A DNA stretch of 64,000 bases from an uncultured Bacilli bacterium. GTDB taxonomy: Bacteria > Bacillota_I > Bacilli_A > RF39 > UBA660. Made by a program: the position numbers and the translations under genes. The stretch is taken from NCBI GenBank assembly GCA_934168245.1, contig CAKPMY010000002.1, forward strand, positions 103,499 to 167,498, given 5' to 3'. Below are positions 42,477 to 50,683 of the stretch, one piece after another (positions within the stretch are counted from its first letter, which is position 1; every line of letters begins with the position of its first letter). The notes below the pieces were generated by a model that did not search any database, was not told the origin of the DNA, and saw only the letters and a program-made list of their open reading frames with translations.

Positions 42477-43235
42477 TTATTGAACTTCTTCAATACTATA
42501 GTAAGTATATAAATTATCAGTATCAAGTTTAAATGTATAAAGATATTTAACACTCTCTACAATCATACCATTTTTATCTTCTATTTCCAACGATTCATAT
42601 ATCCTAATAGTATCTCCTTCTCTTTCAGCTTGATAAACATCGTAATTATATTTGTAATCTTTTGAAAAGTTATCTTTTTGACTATTCTTTGAATATAACA
42701 CATAAGAATCAATAGACTCATCATAAACATACGTATCATTATCTGGATTTACTTTGACACTACCAGTACTCATTGTAATTCCATCTCCAAATACTTCTCT
42801 ATATGATCTTTCCATATCTTCTCTTTTAATAATTGTCTTATCGCTACAAACTAATTTACCATAACTATTTTCTTGTAATAATTTACTACAATCATCAGCC
42901 TCTAAAAAGTCAGAACCTTTAAGGTTTAAATAAGCCAAAACTAACTTACTACTCTCACTCATATTAGCAATAATACTGCCCTTCTCTCCACCATACATCC
43001 AGTACGGAGAAGTAGACTTAAAGTCATGTACACTAGTATATAAACTTTGTACCAATCGACTATTAGTATCCAAACTTTCTACTTTAACCGTAGGCTTATT
43101 TCCACCCATCATGGCTTTGATAAGAAAGTATAACACAAAGAATACTGTAACTGTCGCAACACCAATAATTACATATTTTAATGTTTTGGCTTTTTTATCA
43201 GCCTTATTATCAGATACCATTTCATCAAATTTCAT
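42477..43235 (-). CDS. Membrane-anchored hypothetical protein
   Basis: ATG 43235, preceded by GGTGAT, gives 252 residues. A basic cytosolic N-terminus (about 25 residues) is followed by one helix (about 22-42) and an outer domain of about 200 residues. The outer domain contains short strand patterns (ESLEIEDKNGMIVESVKYLYTFKL) and two cysteines (DDCSKLL and KLVCSD) that could form a disulfide. No family was recognised. It lies 17 bases after the end of the dehydrogenase start region, in the same operon direction as the dehydrogenase gene at 43253. Confidence 0.7.
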   Translation of the reverse strand: MKFDEMVSDNKADKKAKTLKYVIIGVATVTVFFVLYFLIKAMMGGNKPTVKVESLDTNSRLVQSLYTSVHDFKSTSPYWMYGGEKGSIIANMSESSKLVLAYLNLKGSDFLEADDCSKLLQENSYGKLVCSDKTIIKREDMERSYREVFGDGITMSTGSVKVNPDNDTYVYDESIDSYVLYSKNSQKDNFSKDYKYNYDVYQAEREGDTIRIYESLEIEDKNGMIVESVKYLYTFKLDTDNLYTYYSIEEVQ

Positions 43236-43252
43236 TTTAATCACCATCAATT

Positions 43253-44278
43253 CTATTTATTAGGATCAACTAGTATTTTAACTGCATCATCTGCTCCTGA
43301 TGTTAATCTTTCATAAGCCTTTTGAACCTCATCTAATCCAACTATATCATCTACAAATTTTAATGTATCAATTCTCTTACCTGCCATTAAATCAATACAA
43401 GTTTGGAATTCTTCTTTTGTATAAGCGATTGAACCCATAACTGTTAACTCTCTCATAACCGCAACAATTGTTGGAATAGTAACTGTTCCTAGTGAAACAC
43501 CAACTAATATTACTCTACCACCAGGTCTTACTGCCATAAGTGCTGAACTAACTGCTGGAGAATTTCCACAACAGTCGATAACAACATCAAAACCACCATT
43601 AGTTTTCTCTACTACTTTTTCTAACATCTTAGTATCTTTAGCATCATACCATTCATCAGCAGCACCTAATCTAACACTCTTTTTACCGCGAGCATCATTA
43701 GTCTCAGATAAAGCAACATAACTTGCTCCTTCCATTTTAGCAAACATAGCAGAAACTAATCCAATGATTCCTCCACCAATAACTAAAACTTTTTCTCCAA
43801 CTTTAATATTTGCTAAATGCACTGCATGTAAACCAACTGCTGAAGGTTCAACCATCGCAACTTCATCATCGCTAACATTATCAGGTACTTTTAATACCAT
43901 ATCTGGTCTAATTGCCATCTTTGGTGCTAAAGCTCCAGGATTAGTTAAAGAAAGCCCTGTCGCATGAGTCCAAGTTTCAGGACAATACTGTGGATTTCCT
44001 GTCACACAAGCACTACAATGTCCACAAGGAGAAATTGGAAGAGCCGTAACTCTATCTCCTACTTTTAAATCTTCTCTAGCACCAGGATTAGTAACAATAC
44101 CACAGTACTCATGTCCCATTACTAAACCAACTGGTTCTCCGGCATCCCAATAGTGAATATCAGAGCCACATATACCACACTTCTTGACATTTATTAAAAC
44201 ACTACCATCTTGTGAAACTGGTTCTGGTATATCACCAATCTCAAATTTTTTAACACCTTTTATCTTCACACATTTCAT
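43253..44278 (-). CDS. Zinc-dependent medium-chain dehydrogenase (sorbitol/threonine-dehydrogenase-like)
   Basis: The 341-residue MDR enzyme keeps catalytic zinc ligands Cys37, His56 and Glu57 (GHEYCG) and the structural zinc cysteines 85, 88, 91 and 99. The Rossmann motif GGGIIGLVSA and the DVVIDCCGNSPAVSSA segment follow. It likely oxidises a polyol or secondary alcohol with NAD(P); the substrate is not determined by the sequence. The start ATG 44278 has AGGAGG upstream. It shares a divergent region with the glycosyltransferase gene at 44344. Confidence 0.9.
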   Translation of the reverse strand: MKCVKIKGVKKFEIGDIPEPVSQDGSVLINVKKCGICGSDIHYWDAGEPVGLVMGHEYCGIVTNPGAREDLKVGDRVTALPISPCGHCSACVTGNPQYCPETWTHATGLSLTNPGALAPKMAIRPDMVLKVPDNVSDDEVAMVEPSAVGLHAVHLANIKVGEKVLVIGGGIIGLVSAMFAKMEGASYVALSETNDARGKKSVRLGAADEWYDAKDTKMLEKVVEKTNGGFDVVIDCCGNSPAVSSALMAVRPGGRVILVGVSLGTVTIPTIVAVMRELTVMGSIAYTKEEFQTCIDLMAGKRIDTLKFVDDIVGLDEVQKAYERLTSGADDAVKILVDPNK

Positions 44279-44343
44279 AAATGTCTACCTCCTATCATCT
44301 AATATAATAATACCATAAAATTATAAAAAAGAAAGGAAAAGTT

Positions 44344-45423
44344 ATGAAAATATGTGTATATGCAATCTCTAAAAATGAAGAAAAATTTGTGAAAAGATGG
44401 ATCTCTTCCATGCAAGAAGCCGACGAAATTTATGTTCTTGATACTGGATCTACTGATAACACTGTAAAACTCTTAACTGAAAACGGCGCAAATGTCGTTC
44501 AAAAAGAAATAAAGCCTTGGCGCTTCGATGTTGCTAGAAACGAATCTTTAAAACTACTTCCTCAAGATACTGATATTTGTGTTTGTACTGATATAGATGA
44601 AGTATTTACTCCAGGTTGGCGCAAAAAATTAGAGACCGCCTGGCAAGAAAATACAACTAGAGCCAGATATACCTATAATTGGAGATTAGATGAAAATAAC
44701 AAACCACTAGTTTCCTTCTATTCAGATAAAATTCATACTTTAAAAAACTATACTTGGATTAACCCAGTCCATGAAGTCCTAGACTCTAAAGAAAAAGAGT
44801 TCTTCATAACTTTAGATGATCTAGTATTGAATCACTATCCAGATATCGCAAAAAATCGTAGTAGCTATCTTCCTCTTCTAGAATTATCTATAAAAGAAGA
44901 TCCTACAAACGATCGCAACATGCATTACTTAGGCAGAGAATATATGTACTATGGTTTTTGGAAAAAAAGTATAAAGACTCTAAAAAAACACTTAGAACTA
45001 GAAAAAGCCACTTGGAAAGATGAAAGATCTGCTTCCATGCGCTACATAAGTAGATGTTATAAAAACATTTCAAAATATGATGAGGCTAAATCATGGTTAG
45101 AAAAGGCTATCAAAGAAACTCCCTACTTAAGAGAACCATATGTCGAAAGAGCTCTACTCGCTTATCATCAAGAAAACTATTTAGATGTAGAAAAGTATTG
45201 CTTAAAAGCTCTAACTATAAAATATCATCAAAAAACATATATTAATGAACCTTTCTGTTGGGATGAAACAATCTACGATCTTCTCTCTATAAGTAACTAT
45301 TTTCAAAGAAGATATAACTATGCTATTTATTTTATAGATCTAGCCCTAGAAATTTCTCCTAATAATGAAAGACTCTTAAAAAATAAACAACTATTCCTAG
45401 AAAAAGAAAAAATTAACCCTTAA
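44344..45423 (+). CDS. Family 2 glycosyltransferase with TPR-like tail
   Basis: The 359-residue protein begins with a GT-A fold: ICVYAISKNEEKFVKRW, VLDTGSTDNTV (about 31-41), and the CTDIDEVF acidic motif (about 79-86). LYHYPDIAKNR precedes the C-terminal half, which is made of TPR-like helical pairs (EDPTNDRNMHYLGREYMYYGFWKKSIKTL; NPYLREPYVERALLAYHQENYLDVEKY). This layout is seen in small cytosolic transferases that modify peptides or surface polymers. GAAAGGAAAAG precedes ATG 44344. It runs into a bidirectional terminator shared with the mscS gene. Confidence 0.88.
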   Translation: MKICVYAISKNEEKFVKRWISSMQEADEIYVLDTGSTDNTVKLLTENGANVVQKEIKPWRFDVARNESLKLLPQDTDICVCTDIDEVFTPGWRKKLETAWQENTTRARYTYNWRLDENNKPLVSFYSDKIHTLKNYTWINPVHEVLDSKEKEFFITLDDLVLNHYPDIAKNRSSYLPLLELSIKEDPTNDRNMHYLGREYMYYGFWKKSIKTLKKHLELEKATWKDERSASMRYISRCYKNISKYDEAKSWLEKAIKETPYLREPYVERALLAYHQENYLDVEKYCLKALTIKYHQKTYINEPFCWDETIYDLLSISNYFQRRYNYAIYFIDLALEISPNNERLLKNKQLFLEKEKINP

Positions 45424-45440
45424 CATAAAGGTTAATTTTT
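45407..45440. terminator. Bidirectional terminator, overlapping both stops
   Basis: AAAAATTAACC (45408-45418) and GGTTAATTTTT (45430-45440) form an 11-base stem between the convergent glycosyltransferase and MscS genes, whose coding ends overlap by 11 bases. Confidence 0.85.
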
Positions 45441-46288
45441 CCTTCTTTATATCCTAAATAAATCTTATCCCAAATAACACTTTCTATATATCTAGCCTTC
45501 TTCGGATGCATTAAAAATCTAAGTACTAACTCTACATGCTCATCTACTATCTTTGTATAAATAATTGGATCAAACTTATTAAAATAAACTCTATTAGTAG
45601 TATTAACATCATCTATCTGATTTTTCATTTTTCTAGGAATATTCTTAACTGTATCTAAACTATTAACTATTTTATATATTTCTTTTTTATTACTTGCTAA
45701 ATCACAATCCAACTCTATCTTTATAGTCATCTCATCCCAAATATACTTAAATCCTTTATTAATATTTTTAACTGGACTAGATATAATAATCGAATTAGGA
45801 TAATGTATAACAATACCAGTCGACTGTCCATTATCTTCTTTAGTAGAAACTTCTAATATTTCAAAATTAAATGTTGAAATATTCATAACATCTCCCTTTA
45901 TATCTCCAATCTGTATTCGATCTTCTACTTTAAATGGTCTTTTAAATTTAATATACACTCCACAGAAAAAATTAAGTATAAAGTCTCTCAATGCTATAGT
46001 CATTGCTGCTGAAATAACACTAATAAGTGTCATTAACCCTTTTATATATTCATCCCAAATAATAATTAAAATTAATACTTCCAATATATTTAAAACTACT
46101 TGATAGGCATGATTAGAAACAAACTCTCTTCTTCCTGTAGTAAACTTTTGTATTACTCTCCTACCAATTCTTTTTAATAAGTAAAATATCACCAACACTG
46201 AAATAGTAGAAATAATTACATAAACATATTCTTTATTTATAGTAGTAACATTAGAAATTGCCTCACATATATATTTATAAATTTTCAT
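45413..46288 (-). CDS. mscS: MscS-family mechanosensitive channel
   Basis: The 291-residue protein has about three N-terminal helices, the third with the pore-lining pattern (ALRDFILNFFCGVYI). After it come FKRPFKVEDRIQIGDIKGDVMNISTFNFEIL and the family loop HYPNSIIISSPVKNI. The C-terminal cytosolic vestibule part is shortened compared with E. coli MscS. It releases solutes at high turgor. It ends at the bidirectional terminator with the convergent glycosyltransferase. Confidence 0.9.
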   Translation of the reverse strand: MKIYKYICEAISNVTTINKEYVYVIISTISVLVIFYLLKRIGRRVIQKFTTGRREFVSNHAYQVVLNILEVLILIIIWDEYIKGLMTLISVISAAMTIALRDFILNFFCGVYIKFKRPFKVEDRIQIGDIKGDVMNISTFNFEILEVSTKEDNGQSTGIVIHYPNSIIISSPVKNINKGFKYIWDEMTIKIELDCDLASNKKEIYKIVNSLDTVKNIPRKMKNQIDDVNTTNRVYFNKFDPIIYTKIVDEHVELVLRFLMHPKKARYIESVIWDKIYLGYKEGKINLYVKG

Positions 46289-46387
46289 CTAGTATCCCTC
46301 CAAACAGAATATAGATTATACCACAAAATCTATTTATTTTTAAGAATACTCTTTATTCTATTCAGTTTATTTACAAAAGTTGACACT

Positions 46388-46411
46388 AAAAAAGAGTAAT
46401 TGCTTACTCTT
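46388..46411 (-). terminator. Terminator of the surface-protein cluster
   Basis: AAGAGTAA (46392-46399) and TTACTCTT (46404-46411) pair around TTGC; T-rich RNA follows on the minus strand. It ends a three-gene operon. Confidence 0.75.
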
Positions 46412-46418
46412 ATCTTTA

Positions 46419-47795
46419 TTATTGATACTTTGTCTTTTTAGTTATAATTGTTCCTAATACTAAAATAGACATTATAACAAGTACTATACTTATTGTAGAA
46501 GCCGTATCTGGATTTATTATATTCTCAGTCTCCCTCTTTTCATATATAACTTCAATAGTAACATCATCATCAGGCATTACAAAGGTATTATCACTACTAA
46601 CTTCTATCTCTTTACCAGTACTATCCCTAACAATTATTCTTTTTACGTAGTACCCTGCTTTCTCTTTCGGTGTCAACGTAACATTCTTACCAGGATATGA
46701 TCCAGTAACAACCTCTACATCATCACTATTACTTTCAATAACTCTCTTAGGATAAGTAAACTTCGTAATATAGCCTTTATCATTAGCCCAATCTGCCCCT
46801 ACTACAATATAGCCATCAAACTCTCCTGTCTCATCATAACTTTCTGTAATATGAGTAGGAGTATACGAAAGTGGGTTTTCCCATATCAAATTTCCATCAT
46901 AATCAAACTTAGCCATCACTGAATCAACTGATATAAATCCATCAAAATCACCATCAATAGTTCTAGAATTAATTAACATATTAGGTTTAATATAAGATTT
47001 AAGTTCTTTCTCAAGACTTTTTGTACCATCATAGTTATACTTAAGCATCATGGTAGGAAAATCATCATAGCCAAACAAAATAAATATAACATATTCATCA
47101 TACCAAAAAAATTCAGCAGAAGTAGTACTAGCATCAAGATATTTGTTAAGTAAAGCGGTATTTTTAGTTTTATTAAAAATGGATAAAGTAATGTCCCCAT
47201 ATTCAGAATGCCGTGCCGAAAATTCAAGCAGATCATCATCTTTATTTTTTACATATCCCATAGTTTCTAATTTACTAGTATGATATGGTTTAATCCAAAG
47301 TAAATTGCCATTTACATCATATTTAATAATATAATCTCCCGGAATAATATCCAGATCCGTAGATCTAGTTAAAACTACAAGTAAATACCCAGTAACATTA
47401 CCTTTTGTATCATAATCATAAAGAATTTTACTACAGTAATCATAACCGTTCCCTCCAAATTTATTTTGCCAAAGACTATTTCCAGATACCGTATCAATTC
47501 TAGTAATGATTAAATCATCATCAACTTCTTCAACTTTCAGATCATCAACAGTTGCATTTTCCGTACTAAAAAGCAATCTGTCTTCCAAATCATATTTTTC
47601 ATAGATTCCTCCATTAGTATCAAAAATAATATATCCATTAACTTTATCAAACTCATCATAACTATTTATAATCCTCAAGCGAAAATTATTCGTATCAAAA
47701 CTCATCTCAAAACTCTTTTCAAGTTCAGCCGCACCTACTTTAAATGGTACAATCAAAACCATTAAGATAAATAGAATTAAAATATTCTTCTTCAT
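46419..47795 (-). CDS. Surface protein paralogue 3 of 3 (propeller-like, membrane-anchored)
   Basis: ATG 47795, six bases from AAGGTG, gives 458 residues with a signal sequence (MKKNILILFILMVLIVPFKVGA). Repeats of the YDxxGNxxW type (KYDVNGNLLW, KFDYDGNLIW) suggest a propeller. Near the C-terminus is KRIIVRDSTGKEIEV / VMPDDDVTIEVIY, then NPDTAS, a helix, and a KKTKY tail. It is the last gene of a three-gene tandem cluster. Its N-terminal coding DNA matches gene 2 almost perfectly, indicating recent exchange. Confidence 0.82.
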   Translation of the reverse strand: MKKNILILFILMVLIVPFKVGAAELEKSFEMSFDTNNFRLRIINSYDEFDKVNGYIIFDTNGGIYEKYDLEDRLLFSTENATVDDLKVEEVDDDLIITRIDTVSGNSLWQNKFGGNGYDYCSKILYDYDTKGNVTGYLLVVLTRSTDLDIIPGDYIIKYDVNGNLLWIKPYHTSKLETMGYVKNKDDDLLEFSARHSEYGDITLSIFNKTKNTALLNKYLDASTTSAEFFWYDEYVIFILFGYDDFPTMMLKYNYDGTKSLEKELKSYIKPNMLINSRTIDGDFDGFISVDSVMAKFDYDGNLIWENPLSYTPTHITESYDETGEFDGYIVVGADWANDKGYITKFTYPKRVIESNSDDVEVVTGSYPGKNVTLTPKEKAGYYVKRIIVRDSTGKEIEVSSDNTFVMPDDDVTIEVIYEKRETENIINPDTASTISIVLVIMSILVLGTIITKKTKYQ

Positions 47796-47943
47796 ACTCT
47801 TCACCTTATTTCTCTAAATAGTTACGACTTCTAACCGCAACTGTTCCAACAAGAATTATTGCCGCTATTACCAAAACTATACTTATCGTAGAAGCCGTAT
47901 CTGGATTTATTATAGTCTCAGTCTCCCTCTTTTCATAAACAAC
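47736..47943. repeat. 208-bp direct repeat, copy A (identical to 49138-49345)
   Basis: Every base compared by eye matches the copy 1402 bp away. It covers the end of one surface-protein gene, the spacer, and the beginning of the next. Confidence 0.85.
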
Positions 47944-49197
47944 CTCAATAGTAACATCATCATCAGGCATTACAAAAGTATTATCACTACTAACTTCTAT
48001 CTCTTTACCAGAACTATCTCTAACAATTACTCTTTTTACGTAGTACCCTGCTTTTTCCTTAGGTGCCAAAGTAACTGTCTTACCAGGATATGAATCACTA
48101 ACAACCTCTACATCATCATTTTTACTTTCTATTGTTTTTTTAGGATAAGTAAATTTAGTGACATAACCTTTTTTATTATCTTTGTCATATCCAACGACAA
48201 TATATCCATTAAAATCACCATTATCATCATAACTTTCATATATATCAGAACCAGTATAAGCAAGTTCAATTTTAGACAACTCATTAAATTCATAATCAGT
48301 TTTTATAATTCCTGAATTAGTAAGAAGATAAATTCCATCTTTTTTACCAGTTACTGTTTTACTAACAATACCAGAATAAAGTTCAAAAGTGCTATCTACA
48401 TCTTTTTCTACTAATTTTTCTTGTTCTAATGATAGCATAGTTAATTTCTTAACTCTAGAATTTCTCTCTAACCAACAAATAACCATTTCTTTATCTTCAA
48501 CAGAAAAGGCTGAAAATTCACCTTGAGAAACTATTGGAGCAGGTATAAATGTTGCCTTTGTAATATTATCCAAGCCTAAGGCATACATACCATGAGTAGA
48601 ACCACTATCATAATATCTAAGCCAATCACCATCTTCCCTCTGCATATACCACTCACCATAATCAACATATTTTTTAACCCACTTAATATTACCATTCAAA
48701 TCATATTTAATAACATAATAGCCAGGGTTAAATCCAAGATCTAAAGAAGCAGTACGAAATCTAATTAAATAGCCATCAATCTCACCAGAATTATCGTAAC
48801 TATATAAACCATTGTCAACAAAAAATTCTTTACCAGATCCTCCATATTCTCTTTGCCAAAGAACTTCATTTGTATCGGGATTAATTTTTTTTACTAAAAG
48901 ATTATCATTATCATTAATAGTAACCCGCAACTCTTTAATCGTAGTCTCAGTACTAGGCTTATCCCAAACAATTTTATTGTGCAAGTCCAATTTAAAATAA
49001 TTATTTCTAATACCATAACGATTAAAAATAATATATCCATCAACATTTCCTGCATCATCATAACTATTTATAATCATTAACTGAGAAGTAGTTGCATCAA
49101 AACTCATCTCAAAACTCTTCTCAAGATCAACTGCACTTACTTTAAATGGTACAATCAAAACCATTAAGATAAATAGAATTAAAATATTCTTCTTCAT
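47806..49197 (-). CDS. Surface protein paralogue 2 of 3
   Basis: ATG 49197, six bases from AAGGTG, gives 463 residues. The signal sequence is the same as in paralogue 3. The outer domain (for example KYDLNGNIKWVKKY) resembles the neighbours but is clearly diverged, except at its two ends. The C-terminus has KRVIVRDSSGKEIEV, FVMPDDDVTIEVVY, NPDTAS, a helix and RSRNYLEK. Ten bases separate it from the next gene, so the cluster is one transcript. Confidence 0.82.
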   Translation of the reverse strand: MKKNILILFILMVLIVPFKVSAVDLEKSFEMSFDATTSQLMIINSYDDAGNVDGYIIFNRYGIRNNYFKLDLHNKIVWDKPSTETTIKELRVTINDNDNLLVKKINPDTNEVLWQREYGGSGKEFFVDNGLYSYDNSGEIDGYLIRFRTASLDLGFNPGYYVIKYDLNGNIKWVKKYVDYGEWYMQREDGDWLRYYDSGSTHGMYALGLDNITKATFIPAPIVSQGEFSAFSVEDKEMVICWLERNSRVKKLTMLSLEQEKLVEKDVDSTFELYSGIVSKTVTGKKDGIYLLTNSGIIKTDYEFNELSKIELAYTGSDIYESYDDNGDFNGYIVVGYDKDNKKGYVTKFTYPKKTIESKNDDVEVVSDSYPGKTVTLAPKEKAGYYVKRVIVRDSSGKEIEVSSDNTFVMPDDDVTIEVVYEKRETETIINPDTASTISIVLVIAAIILVGTVAVRSRNYLEK

Positions 49198-49345
49198 ACT
49201 CTTCACCTTATTTCTCTAAATAGTTACGACTTCTAACCGCAACTGTTCCAACAAGAATTATTGCCGCTATTACCAAAACTATACTTATCGTAGAAGCCGT
49301 ATCTGGATTTATTATAGTCTCAGTCTCCCTCTTTTCATAAACAAC
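49138..49345. repeat. 208-bp direct repeat, copy B
   Basis: Identical to 47736-47943 by visual comparison. It links the end of paralogue 1 to the start of paralogue 2. Confidence 0.85.
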
Positions 49346-50605
49346 TTCAATAGTAACATCAGTATTTGGCATTATAAAAGTATAATCATCACTAACTTCT
49401 ATTTCAGTACCCAATTTATCTCTAACAATAATTCTTTTTACGTAATAACCTGGCTTTTCTTTAGGAGACAAAGTAACAGTTGTACCTGGATAAGCATCTT
49501 CAGAAACTTCTACATCATTATTTTTACTTTCAATAATCTGCTTTTGATAAATAAATTTAGTAATATATATTCTATTATCTTGATTACCGGTAACAACATA
49601 ACCATTAAAACTACCGTTTTCATCATAACTTTCAGTTATCATAGTTGGTGTATAAAAAATTACGTTTTCCCACATCAAATTACCATTATAATCAATTCTC
49701 ATAACATAATTATTAAAATTAGAATCATAAGCACCTATAAAAATACCATCATAATTATTTAAAATATTTTTATAAGTAATAGAACTAGTAAAATGTACAG
49801 TCGGTAAAATTTCCTTTTCTACTATTTTTTCCCCAGATTTGTTAAATCTAAAAAACTTTGTGTATTTTGCATTAGTTCCTTCTGAAGAAAGAAAAACAAT
49901 AGTATCTTCACCATTTGCTACTAAATTAGCTTCTGACTGATTATAAAAATTTTCATTAAAAATATTTTTATTTTGTGTAGTATTAGTAACATCTATATAA
50001 AGAATCCCATGCTCACCACGATAAATTGAATATTTTATTAAATCTCCCGAAGCACCTTTTGAATATCTAGTATAATCAGAATTTCTATATTTTTTCTTCC
50101 AAATTAACTTTCCATCTAAATCATACTTTAAGATGTAATCTACATTATCAATATCTAAGTTGGAAGTATTTGAACTCATCCAAAAAATGTACCCATCAAT
50201 CTTATTATCACTATAACTATATAAAAATTTTCTTATGTTGAGAAACTCATTACTACTATAATCAATATGCCAAATAACTTCATTAGTATCAGGATTTATC
50301 TTGTTTATTGCAAATCCACTACTAGTCCATTCATGTTGTAATTCTACTGGCAAAACATCTTTTTTCATATAAACCACTCGATTATTCAAACCAAACTTTA
50401 CAATAAAATTATTATAATCATCAACAATTATATGACCATCAATTTTACCAGCATTTGTATAACTAGGCATTATTATAGGAAATACAGAGCCTTCGCTATC
50501 AGATACAAAACTAGTTTCAAAACCCATTTGTACCTCTGCTGCTTCCACCTTAAAAGGCAAAACTAAAAATACTGAAACAACTAAAATTAAAACAAACTTT
50601 TTCAT
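49208..50605 (-). CDS. Surface protein paralogue 1 of 3
   Basis: The first gene of the cluster, 465 residues from ATG 50605, though its RBS is weak (GAGTGTGAT). Its signal sequence (MKKFVLILVVSVFLVLPFKVEA) differs from the other two; the outer domain has KYDLDGKLIWKKKY and RIDYNGNLMW. It ends in the shared KRIIVRDKLGTEIEV, FIMPNTDVTIEVVY, NPDTAS, helix and RSRNYLEK. The C-terminus is nearly identical to paralogue 2, the N-terminus is not. Confidence 0.82.
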   Translation of the reverse strand: MKKFVLILVVSVFLVLPFKVEAAEVQMGFETSFVSDSEGSVFPIIMPSYTNAGKIDGHIIVDDYNNFIVKFGLNNRVVYMKKDVLPVELQHEWTSSGFAINKINPDTNEVIWHIDYSSNEFLNIRKFLYSYSDNKIDGYIFWMSSNTSNLDIDNVDYILKYDLDGKLIWKKKYRNSDYTRYSKGASGDLIKYSIYRGEHGILYIDVTNTTQNKNIFNENFYNQSEANLVANGEDTIVFLSSEGTNAKYTKFFRFNKSGEKIVEKEILPTVHFTSSITYKNILNNYDGIFIGAYDSNFNNYVMRIDYNGNLMWENVIFYTPTMITESYDENGSFNGYVVTGNQDNRIYITKFIYQKQIIESKNNDVEVSEDAYPGTTVTLSPKEKPGYYVKRIIVRDKLGTEIEVSDDYTFIMPNTDVTIEVVYEKRETETIINPDTASTISIVLVIAAIILVGTVAVRSRNYLEK

Positions 50606-50654
50606 TTTATCACACTCTCTATTCTAGAAAAAATTATACCAAAAAAAATACAAT

Positions 50655-50683
50655 AAAAAAAGAGGATAATATTACTTATCCTC
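50655..50683 (-). terminator. Terminator of clpB
   Basis: GAGGATAA (50662-50669) pairs with TTATCCTC (50676-50683), followed by T-rich RNA on the minus strand. The clpB stop codon lies in the hairpin. Confidence 0.8.
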
